From: an uncultured Alistipes sp.
GTDB lineage: Bacteria > Bacteroidota > Bacteroidia > Bacteroidales > Rikenellaceae
Direction of reading: 5' to 3'
Assembly (NCBI GenBank): GCA_900546005.1
Contig: URBJ01000066.1
Coordinates: 1-12,443 of the forward strand
DNA: 12,443 nt
The notes below the pieces were generated by a model. That model saw nothing but the letters and a program-made list of their open reading frames with translations. It searched no databases and was not told the DNA's origin. Below, piece by piece: positions 5,405 through 12,443 of the stretch; within the stretch, counting starts at the first letter, position 1; every line of letters begins with the position of its first letter. The translations under genes and the position numbers were made by a program.

Positions 5405-6739
5405 CTATTGGTATTTGAACCGCTTGAACCAGTCGTCCTCACCGAAGAGACTCAGTCCGACAGAGATCTTGAAGTACTTCTCCTGTACCATCCGGAACTG
5501 TCGGGTTCCGATCATACCATCTTGGGTCCGTCCCCGCCAGCCGAACTCTACCCCCACGTTTATCGCACTGGTACCCATAAACGCGGAACGAAGTGGAATA
5601 CCCACACCTGCCGTAATCGCCTTGTCGTAGATATTGTGCTCGTTAATTCTCATGTAGTAATCGCCGAAACGAAATCCCAAGCGATACGACCAACGATTCA
5701 ATACCCGACGAGCATCCCCGGGATTCGGGGTATATTGAAATCCGACCTTAAAATATTGGCTATTTTTAAACTCAATGCTGTTCAAAGCATCGTTTATGTT
5801 ATGAGCCTGATTCCACAACTGAGACGAATAGTCAACCGACATGCCGAATCGCATGGACTGGAAACTCAATCCCAAGTTATACATGTGGGGTAAATAAAAA
5901 TTCTCCTTCCCTACGCTATCGACCACCGCAGCCGAACCGATGTTTGTACTGTAAATTACGCGCGTCATATTAGGACGCAAATTTACCTCCGGTTGATAGG
6001 TCGCTCCGAAAGTCAAAATACGTTTTTCATTAAGCAAGATATCGTACTGCAAACCGAAATTTGACGCCAACTTGGAGATCTGTTTTCTGGCCGTACCCTC
6101 GACACTGTTGAAAGTCTCTGTTGCCAGAATCGAGCTGATTGTCGTATTAAAGAAATTGGTCAACCGGCCATGAAAATAGATCAGATCAGCGCCCAACGAG
6201 AGTCGTTTGGTCACCTGTACACCCAGCCCGAACTTAGCCTGAACGACATTTCCCTCTCCAACATAGTTATAGATCACATTCATGTTGTTGGCCAGATACG
6301 TAGGATCCGTCTCGTTCATATCGACTCGATAGCCGACCGAACTATATGGGGTGAGGCTGAAGCCGACTCCCACGCCTCGACACAACGGGAAAGCCAACGA
6401 AAGATCTCTGACGTTAATCGAGTTGTGACTGGTCTTGGCGGCTGAAGTTTTCGAGTAGGTATTGACCCCCTCCATCTCCACATTGAACAGGAAGGTTTTC
6501 TGACGCAGAATACTATACGAAGCAGGATTCATATAGTTTATCTTCAACGAATTGCGAAATCCGATACCGGCACCGCCCATCGACCGGATATAGCCGGGGC
6601 CCTGTGTCGCAAAATCGCCTATGCCGTAAAATGTATAAGGAGAGAATGTATTCAGACTGCTGTTCTGTCCGTATGTTGCCAACGGAATCACCGACAACAG
6701 CAACAGGACAACCCGAAGAATGTGTCTACTATTTTGCAT
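5405..6739 (-). CDS. Outer-membrane beta-barrel protein, FadL/PorV-like, function unknown
   Basis: A 444-residue protein with a signal peptide (RHILRVVLLLLSVIPLA, predicted cleavage near ATYG-Q, residue 24). It is rich in alternating aromatic and glycine strands throughout, as in outer-membrane barrels. The mature N-terminus has SPYTFYGIGDF, SMGGAGIGFR and NYMNPASYS, a pattern seen in FadL/OmpP1 and PorV-type barrels, where the NPA segment belongs to the plug region. The C-terminus ends in an aromatic strand, YFKISVGLSLFGEDDWFKRF. The Bacteroidota carry related barrels next to coaX and lptC, but I know of no proven role; lipid or hydrophobic-compound transport is a guess from FadL. Its ATG (6739) lies inside the end of coaX, an 11-base overlap that suggests coupled translation. 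lptC follows after 36 bases. There is no lipobox and no TonB box. Confidence 0.78.
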   Translation of the reverse strand: MQNSRHILRVVLLLLSVIPLATYGQNSSLNTFSPYTFYGIGDFATQGPGYIRSMGGAGIGFRNSLKINYMNPASYSILRQKTFLFNVEMEGVNTYSKTSAAKTSHNSINVRDLSLAFPLCRGVGVGFSLTPYSSVGYRVDMNETDPTYLANNMNVIYNYVGEGNVVQAKFGLGVQVTKRLSLGADLIYFHGRLTNFFNTTISSILATETFNSVEGTARKQISKLASNFGLQYDILLNEKRILTFGATYQPEVNLRPNMTRVIYSTNIGSAAVVDSVGKENFYLPHMYNLGLSFQSMRFGMSVDYSSQLWNQAHNINDALNSIEFKNSQYFKVGFQYTPNPGDARRVLNRWSYRLGFRFGDYYMRINEHNIYDKAITAGVGIPLRSAFMGTSAINVGVEFGWRGRTQDGMIGTRQFRMVQEKYFKISVGLSLFGEDDWFKRFKYQ

Positions 6740-7460
6740 TATATTCTAAAATTCGGTTCAAACCATATGCCACGAGGTCATAGGTTGCAAATATCGTATT
6801 TTTTAATCGTTTGGCAAAAAAATCGCTTTCACCTCCGGTGAAAATAATGCGCAGATTGTTATAGCGTTGCTGCAGATCGCGAATATACCCTTCGATCTCG
6901 TAGACGATACCGTTCACCACACCGCTTTCTATCGCCGTCTGGGTCGAATTTCCGAGCAGTCGGACCGAATCTTCATCCAGCTCACACAACGGCAGCCGCT
7001 TGGTAAAATGATGGAGTGCCCGGAATCGTGTTGCGGCACCCGGAGAGATATTTCCTCCCAGAAACCGGCCCTCTGCCGAAACGAAGTCGACGGTTATCGC
7101 CGTTCCGAAATCCACGATCAACACATTGCTGTTGGGGTAAAGCACATTGGCCGCTACGGCTGCGGCCAGACGATCGAGGCCCAAGGTCTGAGGTGTAGCA
7201 TATCCGTTTTCGATTGGAATCGGGGTTTCCGCTCCGAAACGGATGAATCGTTTCATCCGTTTTTCGAGCATCTGCTCCCATGCCGTTTCGTATTCGCCTG
7301 TCGATACGATGATCGCCGCCTCGATTTCTGGATTCTCCTCCAGAATCTTCTCTACGAAAGCGCTGTCGATCTTCTCGGTCTTTTGAAAATCGACAACCTG
7401 CCCGTCGTCGATTACGGCCAGTTTTGCGAGGGTATTACCTATGTCGATCGCCAGATTCAT
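6729..7460 (-). CDS. coaX: Type III pantothenate kinase CoaX
   Basis: CoaX phosphorylates pantothenate with ATP, the first step of coenzyme A synthesis, in the cytoplasm. Type III enzymes belong to the ASKHA fold, resist feedback by CoA and need a monovalent cation. Counting from the ATG at 7460 the protein has 243 residues. The phosphate-binding motif is AIDIGNT with D6, then GLDR with D96, and LIVDFGTAITVDF with the likely catalytic D117; GGNISPG (136-141 region) and FTGGES (208-212 region) follow. These match T. maritima D6, D105 and D125. The frame is open to an ATG at 7496, but that ATG lies in the -33 region of a good promoter, whereas 7460 starts exactly at the conserved MNLAIDIGN. The downstream barrel gene overlaps its last 11 bases. 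mfd ends 67 bases upstream. Confidence 0.96.
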   Translation of the reverse strand: MNLAIDIGNTLAKLAVIDDGQVVDFQKTEKIDSAFVEKILEENPEIEAAIIVSTGEYETAWEQMLEKRMKRFIRFGAETPIPIENGYATPQTLGLDRLAAAVAANVLYPNSNVLIVDFGTAITVDFVSAEGRFLGGNISPGAATRFRALHHFTKRLPLCELDEDSVRLLGNSTQTAIESGVVNGIVYEIEGYIRDLQQRYNNLRIIFTGGESDFFAKRLKNTIFATYDLVAYGLNRILEYNAK

Positions 7461-7465
7461 CTTTA

Positions 7466-7497
7466 CAAAGTTAGTGATAAAAAACGGCCTTTGCAAA
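7466..7497 (-). promoter_or_regulatory. Promoter of the coaX / barrel / lptC unit
   Basis: On the minus strand TTTG (7497-7494), a 20-base spacer and TAACTTTG (7473-7466) fit the Bacteroidota consensus. Only five bases separate the -7 box from the coaX ATG at 7460, so transcription should begin at or within a few bases of the start codon. This implies a leaderless or nearly leaderless mRNA. It also rules out the in-frame ATG at 7496 for this transcript. Confidence 0.72.
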
Positions 7498-7527
7498 CCG
7501 AACTCCTCTTCCCTCTTCTCCCGAAGA

Positions 7528-10500
7528 TCAGACCGTTTGATTCGACAGTTCCGCCTTCGCTCTCTCCTCCAGTTCCTGAAGATTACGCGTAGCTTCCGCT
7601 ATATTTTTTATATTTCTAACTACAATTGAGAGCTTATTATTGTTCTGTTTGAAAATAAATTTACTACCGGGCCGAGTGGCGCTCCTCAGTATCCCTCCGA
7701 AAAGCGCGCTCTTGTAGTATGCAGAATTCTGATTTTCAACGAATTTAAGGATCATAATTCCATTCTTCACGATCGCTTTCTCGAATCCGAGCCGGATACA
7801 CAGCCAACGCATCCGGACAACATCGAACAGCTCACGGGTAGGTTCGGGAATCGGACCGAACCGGTCGACCAGATTCTTTTCGAACACCACCAACCGATCC
7901 TCGTCGGTAATATGATCCAACTCCCGATAGAGACGAATCTTCTCGGCACCGCTGCTGACATAGGTATCCGGAATGAAGGCCTCCCGGTCGGTGTCGATCT
8001 GACAATCGGAGATATAGGTCGCCGGTTCGGGCATTGCAGGCGCACCGTTCGCCTGAGCCGTACCGGCAAACTCCTCTTCGCGAAGCTCGGCAATCGCCTC
8101 GTTGAGGATCTTCTGATAGGTTTCGAAACCGATATCGGCAATAAATCCGCTCTGCTCCCCGCCCAGCAGATTTCCAGCACCACGAATATCGAGGTCCTGC
8201 ATGGCGATATTGAATCCGGCTCCCAAATCGGAAAACTCTTCAATGGCCCGCAACCGACGTCGCGCATCGGGGGGAAGTGTCTCGTCCGGAGGGGTCAACA
8301 AGTAGCAGAATGCCTTCCGGTTCGACCGTCCGACCCGTCCCCGTAACTGATGCAGGTCGCTGAGCCCGAAATTCTGGGCATCGTTGATGATGATCGTATT
8401 CGCGTTGGGGACATCGACCCCCGACTCAATAATGGTCGTCGCAACCAATACGTCGAACTCACCGTAGATAAAATCCATCATCAGTTTTTCGAGTTCGCGG
8501 GCATCCATCTTGCCGTGTCCCACTGCCACACGAGCCTGTGGACACAGCTTCCGGATCAGTCGCTCGATCTGTCCGATCGTCTCCACGCGATTGTGGACAA
8601 AATAGACCTGACCGTTACGGGCCAACTCATACTCGATCGCCTCGCGGATGATGTCCTCATCGAAAAGATGGCTCTCCGTAGCAATCGGCTGACGGTTGGG
8701 CGGCGGCGTGGTAATCACCGACAGGTCGCGCGAGCCCATCAGCGAGAACTGAAGCGTACGCGGTATAGGGGTAGCCGTCAGCGTCAACGTATCGATGTTC
8801 GCTTTGATCTGCCTCAACTTCTCCTTGGCCGCGACGCCGAACTTCTGCTCCTCATCGATAATCAACAGCCCGAGATCTTTGAATACGACATTCTTGCCGA
8901 GAATTTTATGCGTCCCGATCAAGATGTCGATCTTGCCTGCTGCCGTCGCCTCAAGAATGGCCCGAGTCTCCTTGGCACTTTTGACCCGACTCAAGTGCTC
9001 GATCCGCACCGGAAAATCCTTCAATCGATCATTAAAGGTCCGGTAATGCTGCAAGGCCAGAATCGTCGTAGGAACCAGTACGGCCACCTGCTTGGAATCG
9101 GCCACCGCCTTGAATGCCGCACGAATCGCCACCTCCGTCTTGCCGAAGCCCACATCGCCGCAGATCAGCCGATCCATCGGCGTAGCACTCTCCATGTCCT
9201 GTTTGACAAGCTGCGTCGCCGTCTGCTGATCAGGTGTATCCTCATAAATGAACGACGCCTCCAACTCGTGCTGCAGATAGCTGTCCGGCGAGAACGCAAA
9301 CCCTTGACTCGCCTTCCGTTTGGCATAGAGCACGATCAGCTCCCGGGCGATATCCTTGACCGCCTTCTTCGTATTGAGCTTCATCCTCTGCCATGCTCCC
9401 GATCCCAACTTGTAGATTTTGGGTGGCTCACTGTCCTTGTCCTTGTATTTCGAGATACGGTGCAGTGCATGTACGTTGACCAACAGCACGTCGTTGTCGC
9501 GGTAGATCAATTTGATCGCCTCGTGCACCTTGCCGTTCTCCACCGTGCGGACCAGACCGCCGAAACGACCGACCCCGTGGTCGATATGCACGACATAATC
9601 CCCTACCTTCAACGAATTGAGCTCCTGAATGGTAAGGCTTTCACTCCGATCGAGCTCGCCCCGGATCCGGTACCGCTGATAGCGGTCGAAAATCTGATGA
9701 TCCGTATAAAAACACTTGCGGGTCACGTGATCGATAAAACCTGCATGGAGCGTAATCGGAACCGATCCGAAACGAACGTGTTTCTCTCCGATCGAATTGA
9801 AAATATTTCCGAGCCGTTCGATCTGGGCCTTGTTCTCCGTCAGGAAATAGGTCTCGTATCCCTGCTCCCGATGTGTCTGGATATCTTCGGCCAGCAGCTC
9901 GAACTTCTTGTTGAATTGGGGCTGCGGAGCCGTCATGAACGTAATGGTCTTCTCCGTCGGGCGCTCCGTAATATTATCTTTGAGCAACACGAAAGCGCTC
10001 TCTTCACTATCCCGCAAAAACTCCTTCCGGCTGGTAACCCGCTGTCCGATCTCCTCGGGATGCTCCGTATCGCCGAGCATTTTCGTCCGGATCTCATCGA
10101 AGCGTTTCAACGTATAGGCCCCATCGGCCATCCAATAGGTCACCGGACCGGCAAATTCCGCAAAAGAGACCCGTTGTCCCTGCTCCGAATCTTTCAGATT
10201 GGGGACAATTTCAACCTCTTCCAGCTTTCCGGTAGAGAGCTGGGTCGAAATATCGAACGGCCGGATCGAATCGATCTCATCCCCGAAAAAGTCGATCCGA
10301 TAAGGGACATTGCTGGAGTAAGAAAAAATATCGATAATTCCGCCTCGAATCGAATACTGTCCGGGTTCATACACAAATTCAACCCGTTCGAAGCGGTTCG
10401 ATGTAAGCACCTCCTCGACGAACGACGTCGCCAGACGCACTCCGACATGAAGTTTCAGAATACTCTCGGTCAGCGTCTTTTGCCCGACAACCTTTTCGAC

Positions 10501-10887
10501 CAACGCCTCCGGATAGGTGCACAGGGCCAGAGTTCCAGACCCTTCATGCTGTTGCAACGCGCTCAGGGCTTTGGTCCGTTGGACGAGCCCCGACGCATCC
10601 TCCTGCCCATACTGGATCGACCGTTTATACCCCGTCGGGAAAAAGAGCAAACGGTTCTCCTCGATCAACGGATAGAGATCGTTATACAGATAGCCGGCAG
10701 CATCCTTGTCCTCCATGACAAAAACGTGCACACCACCTTGCCGACGGAGCATCTCTGCCACAATCAGGGAAAAGGAGGACCCGACTGCTCCGGTCAACTC
10801 CAGACGGCACCCCGGACGCAACTCATTCTTAAGCATCAGCCACGCCTGTTGATCCGAAAAAAGCTGCAGCAATTCGTCGATAGTCAT
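7528..10887 (-). CDS. mfd: Transcription-repair coupling factor Mfd
   Basis: Mfd is a DNA translocase that pushes or removes RNA polymerase stalled at lesions and recruits UvrA for nucleotide excision repair. The 1119-residue protein is near full family length (E. coli 1148). Domains in order: a UvrB-like, ATPase-dead N-terminal part, including RFERVEFVYEPGQYSIRGG and IDIFSY; the RNA-polymerase-interacting CarD-like domain starting at LKVGDYVVHIDHGVGRF; then the RecG-like superfamily 2 motor. The motor has Walker A GDVGFGKTE (577-585, K583), Walker B IDEEQKFG (D678, E679) and motif VI RGRVGRS (849-855). A C-terminal domain covering UvrA-binding surfaces follows. The ATG at 10887 is 12 bases after the tandem TGA-TAA stops of rng, so it is probably co-transcribed with rng; no promoter was seen between them. 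No motif is missing and no frame break was found. Confidence 0.98.
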   Translation of the reverse strand: MTIDELLQLFSDQQAWLMLKNELRPGCRLELTGAVGSSFSLIVAEMLRRQGGVHVFVMEDKDAAGYLYNDLYPLIEENRLLFFPTGYKRSIQYGQEDASGLVQRTKALSALQQHEGSGTLALCTYPEALVEKVVGQKTLTESILKLHVGVRLATSFVEEVLTSNRFERVEFVYEPGQYSIRGGIIDIFSYSSNVPYRIDFFGDEIDSIRPFDISTQLSTGKLEEVEIVPNLKDSEQGQRVSFAEFAGPVTYWMADGAYTLKRFDEIRTKMLGDTEHPEEIGQRVTSRKEFLRDSEESAFVLLKDNITERPTEKTITFMTAPQPQFNKKFELLAEDIQTHREQGYETYFLTENKAQIERLGNIFNSIGEKHVRFGSVPITLHAGFIDHVTRKCFYTDHQIFDRYQRYRIRGELDRSESLTIQELNSLKVGDYVVHIDHGVGRFGGLVRTVENGKVHEAIKLIYRDNDVLLVNVHALHRISKYKDKDSEPPKIYKLGSGAWQRMKLNTKKAVKDIARELIVLYAKRKASQGFAFSPDSYLQHELEASFIYEDTPDQQTATQLVKQDMESATPMDRLICGDVGFGKTEVAIRAAFKAVADSKQVAVLVPTTILALQHYRTFNDRLKDFPVRIEHLSRVKSAKETRAILEATAAGKIDILIGTHKILGKNVVFKDLGLLIIDEEQKFGVAAKEKLRQIKANIDTLTLTATPIPRTLQFSLMGSRDLSVITTPPPNRQPIATESHLFDEDIIREAIEYELARNGQVYFVHNRVETIGQIERLIRKLCPQARVAVGHGKMDARELEKLMMDFIYGEFDVLVATTIIESGVDVPNANTIIINDAQNFGLSDLHQLRGRVGRSNRKAFCYLLTPPDETLPPDARRRLRAIEEFSDLGAGFNIAMQDLDIRGAGNLLGGEQSGFIADIGFETYQKILNEAIAELREEEFAGTAQANGAPAMPEPATYISDCQIDTDREAFIPDTYVSSGAEKIRLYRELDHITDEDRLVVFEKNLVDRFGPIPEPTRELFDVVRMRWLCIRLGFEKAIVKNGIMILKFVENQNSAYYKSALFGGILRSATRPGSKFIFKQNNNKLSIVVRNIKNIAEATRNLQELEERAKAELSNQTV

Positions 10888-10899
10888 AGCCCTTTCTTA

Positions 10900-12198
10900 T
10901 CAGAATAACTCCTGATCCCGTCTATTGAAATATTTTGTTTCGATAATTCCGGTCGTCGGATTTTTCACGATGCAAATCACGCATCCATATTTCACCATCC
11001 ATCGGAACCGCAGGGAAAAGAGACCTTTGGTCAGATAGGCCGCAACGACCGGACTCACCCGCAGTTTCAAATACCGTAGCCTCCGCTCTTTGGTATAATA
11101 GGCGATCTGATTTTCGATCTGCTCTCCGAGCAACATGGCCGGAGCGACTTTCCCCGTTCCATGACAAGTCGGACAGGTCTCCCGCATATCGATATGGGTC
11201 TCGGGACGTACACGTTGCCGCGTGATCTGCATCAACCCGAATTTCGACAACGGCAAAATGGTGTGTTTGGCCCGATCTCCAGCCATCAACTCCTTCATCT
11301 TCTCGACCAGTGCCGTCCGATTCTCGCTTTTGTGCATATCGATGAAATCGATCACGATGATGCCGCCCATATCCCGCAGCCTCAACTGCCGGGCAATCTC
11401 CGCAGCAGCCAAAAGATTGACCTCCATGGCCGTCTGCTCCTGATCGTCGGCCACCTTCGCCCGGTTTCCGCTGTTCACATCGACCACATGCAGCGCTTCG
11501 GTGTGCTCGATGATCAGATAGGCCCCCTTTTTCAGCGAAACATATTTACTGAAGAGCGACATGATCTGCTTCGACACATCGAAATTGTCGAAGATCGGTA
11601 CGCTCCCCTTGTATAACTTGACGATTTTCTCTTTTTCGGGTGCAATGGTCCGGATATATTCGCGCACCTCTTCGCACACCGTCGGATCATCCACATAAAT
11701 GTTGCTGAACGACCCGTTCAACAGGTCACGGATAATTGTCGTTGTCCGACTCTCTTCATTGAGAATCAACGCAGGTCCCGAATTGTTCCGAATCCCGGCC
11801 AACACCTTGTCCCATCGACGGATCAACGACAGGATATCGGCCTCGATATCCTCACTCGGATGCCCCATCGCAGCCGTGCGGATAATCACTCCGAAATTGT
11901 TCGGAAGAATGTCCGACGCAATCCGTTTCAATCTTTTTCGCTCCTCGTTCGAGCGGATTTTTTGAGATATGAATATTTTGGAGGAGAATGGAATCAACAC
12001 GACGTTACGCCCGGCCAACGAGATGTCGCAGGTCAAACGGGGCCCCTTGGTCGAGATCGACTCTTTGGCAATCTGAGTCAGGATCTGTTGGCCCGACGAG
12101 ATACACTCCGATATCTTTCCGTTTTTGGGCAGGGCCTTATCCAAACGTAGGTTCTCGAACTTCGCACACCGTTTGTTACTCGTAAGGGCCTTGACCAC
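10900..12198 (-). CDS. rng: RNase G, catalytic and C-terminal part (frame after the shift)
   Basis: This 432-codon open frame carries nearly all of the RNase E/G catalytic body. Joined to the N-terminal piece it gives about 514 residues, as expected for a Bacteroidales RNase G. Visible are KESISTKGPRLTCDISLAGR (RNase H-like region), the DNase I-like active site with VDVNSGN (catalytic D240 here, about 322 in the joined protein) and IVIDFIDM (D284, about 366). The zinc-link CPTC (C342, C345) holds the dimer in E. coli RNase E. The enzyme cuts single-stranded RNA at AU-rich sites with preference for 5' monophosphate ends, and matures rRNA and turns over mRNA. The catalytic residues are intact. 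The first codon of this frame, GTG at 12198, is probably not a natural start: homology continues upstream through QFTTLDK to about 12219. The gene ends with TGA then TAA in frame, 12 bases before mfd. Confidence 0.9.
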   Translation of the reverse strand: MVKALTSNKRCAKFENLRLDKALPKNGKISECISSGQQILTQIAKESISTKGPRLTCDISLAGRNVVLIPFSSKIFISQKIRSNEERKRLKRIASDILPNNFGVIIRTAAMGHPSEDIEADILSLIRRWDKVLAGIRNNSGPALILNEESRTTTIIRDLLNGSFSNIYVDDPTVCEEVREYIRTIAPEKEKIVKLYKGSVPIFDNFDVSKQIMSLFSKYVSLKKGAYLIIEHTEALHVVDVNSGNRAKVADDQEQTAMEVNLLAAAEIARQLRLRDMGGIIVIDFIDMHKSENRTALVEKMKELMAGDRAKHTILPLSKFGLMQITRQRVRPETHIDMRETCPTCHGTGKVAPAMLLGEQIENQIAYYTKERRLRYLKLRVSPVVAAYLTKGLFSLRFRWMVKYGCVICIVKNPTTGIIETKYFNRRDQELF

Positions 12199-12443
12199 CT
12201 TATCCAGCGTCGTGAACTGAGTCCGAGATCCAGATAGTGGATAAACGCATCCTTTTCGTGTCCAATATTGACAAACGCAGCATTCAGTCCGGGCATGATC
12301 TTCTTGACCTTACCCAGATAGATATCTCCTACGGCAAATCCCGTTTTGCACTTCTCCTTGTTGAGTTCGACCAATTGCTTGTCCTCGAACAGCGCAATGG
12401 TCACTTCGTTAGGGGTTACATTAATGATTAACTCTTTGTTCAT
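12078..12443 (-). CDS. rng: RNase G, N-terminal S1-domain fragment (frame before the shift)
   Basis: The ATG sits exactly at the window edge (12443-12441), so no upstream sequence is available to judge promoter or neighbours. Residues 1-74 are genuine RNase G: the N-terminal segment MNKELIINVTPNEVTIALFE, then the opening of the S1 RNA-binding domain with VGDIYLGKVKKIMPGLNAAF and VNIGHEKDAFIHYLDLG. Residues 75-121 (LSSRRWIRWSRP and onward, arginine- and serine-rich) are a read-out of the wrong frame after the shift and end at TGA. If translated as written, this fragment would have a partial S1 domain and no nuclease site. Confidence 0.8.
   Translation of the reverse strand: MNKELIINVTPNEVTIALFEDKQLVELNKEKCKTGFAVGDIYLGKVKKIMPGLNAAFVNIGHEKDAFIHYLDLGLSSRRWIRWSRPLRVTNGVRSSRTYVWIRPCPKTERYRSVSRRANRS

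Larger units (their letters stand above)
10900..12443 (-). pseudogene. rng: Whole rng gene with an apparent one-base deletion near 12220
   Basis: The gene begins with ATG at the last base of the window and ends at 10900, 1544 bases, one short of a multiple of three. The start frame matches RNase G through GHEKDAFIHYLDLG (74 residues, down to GGA at 12224-12222) and then loses all similarity. Family sequence resumes in another frame as QFTTLDKVVKALTS from CAG at 12219-12217. Only two bases, C and T at 12221-12220, lie where relatives have a proline codon before Gln, so GGA-CCT-CAG has probably become GGA-CT-CAG. No slippery heptamer is visible, which argues against programmed frameshifting. 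As read, the product would stop after 121 residues within the S1 domain region. The rest of the gene shows no other damage, so a sequencing or assembly error, or a very recent mutation, is more likely than an old pseudogene. Confidence 0.8.

Noticed and set aside
7461..7496. Longer coaX start at 7496
   Set aside because: The ATG lies within the -33 element of the promoter and the extra residues are not part of the conserved MNLAIDIGN start.
8350..10908. An 852-codon open frame on the plus strand opposite mfd
   Set aside because: It lies wholly antisense to mfd, whose frame carries every Mfd motif. The antisense product has no recognisable domain and has the Arg/His/Leu-rich composition expected from reading a G+C-rich gene backwards.
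12214..12230. Programmed -1 frameshift in rng
   Set aside because: The sequence CTC GGA CTC AGT has no X XXY YYZ slippery site. A one-base deletion of the expected proline codon explains the change more simply; it is kept only as a testable alternative.

Overview
The window is chromosomal housekeeping DNA from a member of the Bacteroidota, most likely order Bacteroidales. Three things point there. Several start regions carry the phylum's own promoter type (TTTG, a spacer of about 19-20 bases, then TAnnTTTG). Start codons mostly lack Shine-Dalgarno sequences. The gene order coaX / outer-membrane beta-barrel / lptC, together with the style of HflX, RNase G and Mfd, is Bacteroidales-like. By eye the base composition looks richer in G+C than Bacteroides itself, which would suit an Alistipes/Rikenellaceae-type genome; that genus-level guess is inference and no composition was computed.

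Layout. Positions 1-1443 read leftward: a promoter and tRNA-Ala(GGC) with its own intrinsic terminator, then rlmN (23S rRNA/tRNA A2-methyltransferase), a doubtful 25-codon ORF, and the first codons of a secreted protein cut by the window edge. Positions 1538-4329 read rightward: hflX (ribosome-splitting GTPase), upp (uracil salvage) and folE (GTP cyclohydrolase I), each with a recognisable promoter. The hflX leader contains a terminator-like hairpin and a short ORF. A gap without genes at 4241-4606 separates folE from the second leftward block and contains that block's terminator. The leftward block, in order of transcription from 12443 down to 4607, is rng (RNase G, with an apparent one-base frameshift near 12220), mfd (transcription-repair coupling factor), coaX (type III pantothenate kinase, with its own promoter), an uncharacterised outer-membrane beta-barrel protein and lptC (LPS export).

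How the genes work together. Most products serve RNA and ribosome upkeep: tRNA-Ala, RlmN, HflX, RNase G and Mfd, which removes stalled RNA polymerase. Upp, FolE and CoaX are cofactor or nucleotide enzymes, and the barrel protein and LptC belong to the outer membrane. coaX, the barrel gene and lptC are tightly packed (an 11-base overlap, then a gap of about 36 bases) and end at a strong intrinsic terminator, so they probably form one transcription unit.

I see no mobile element, CRISPR array, defence locus or obviously new multi-gene system. The points most worth a second look are the possible attenuator with upstream ORF before hflX, the frameshift in rng, the apparently leaderless coaX start, and the strong Shine-Dalgarno with GTG start of lptC.
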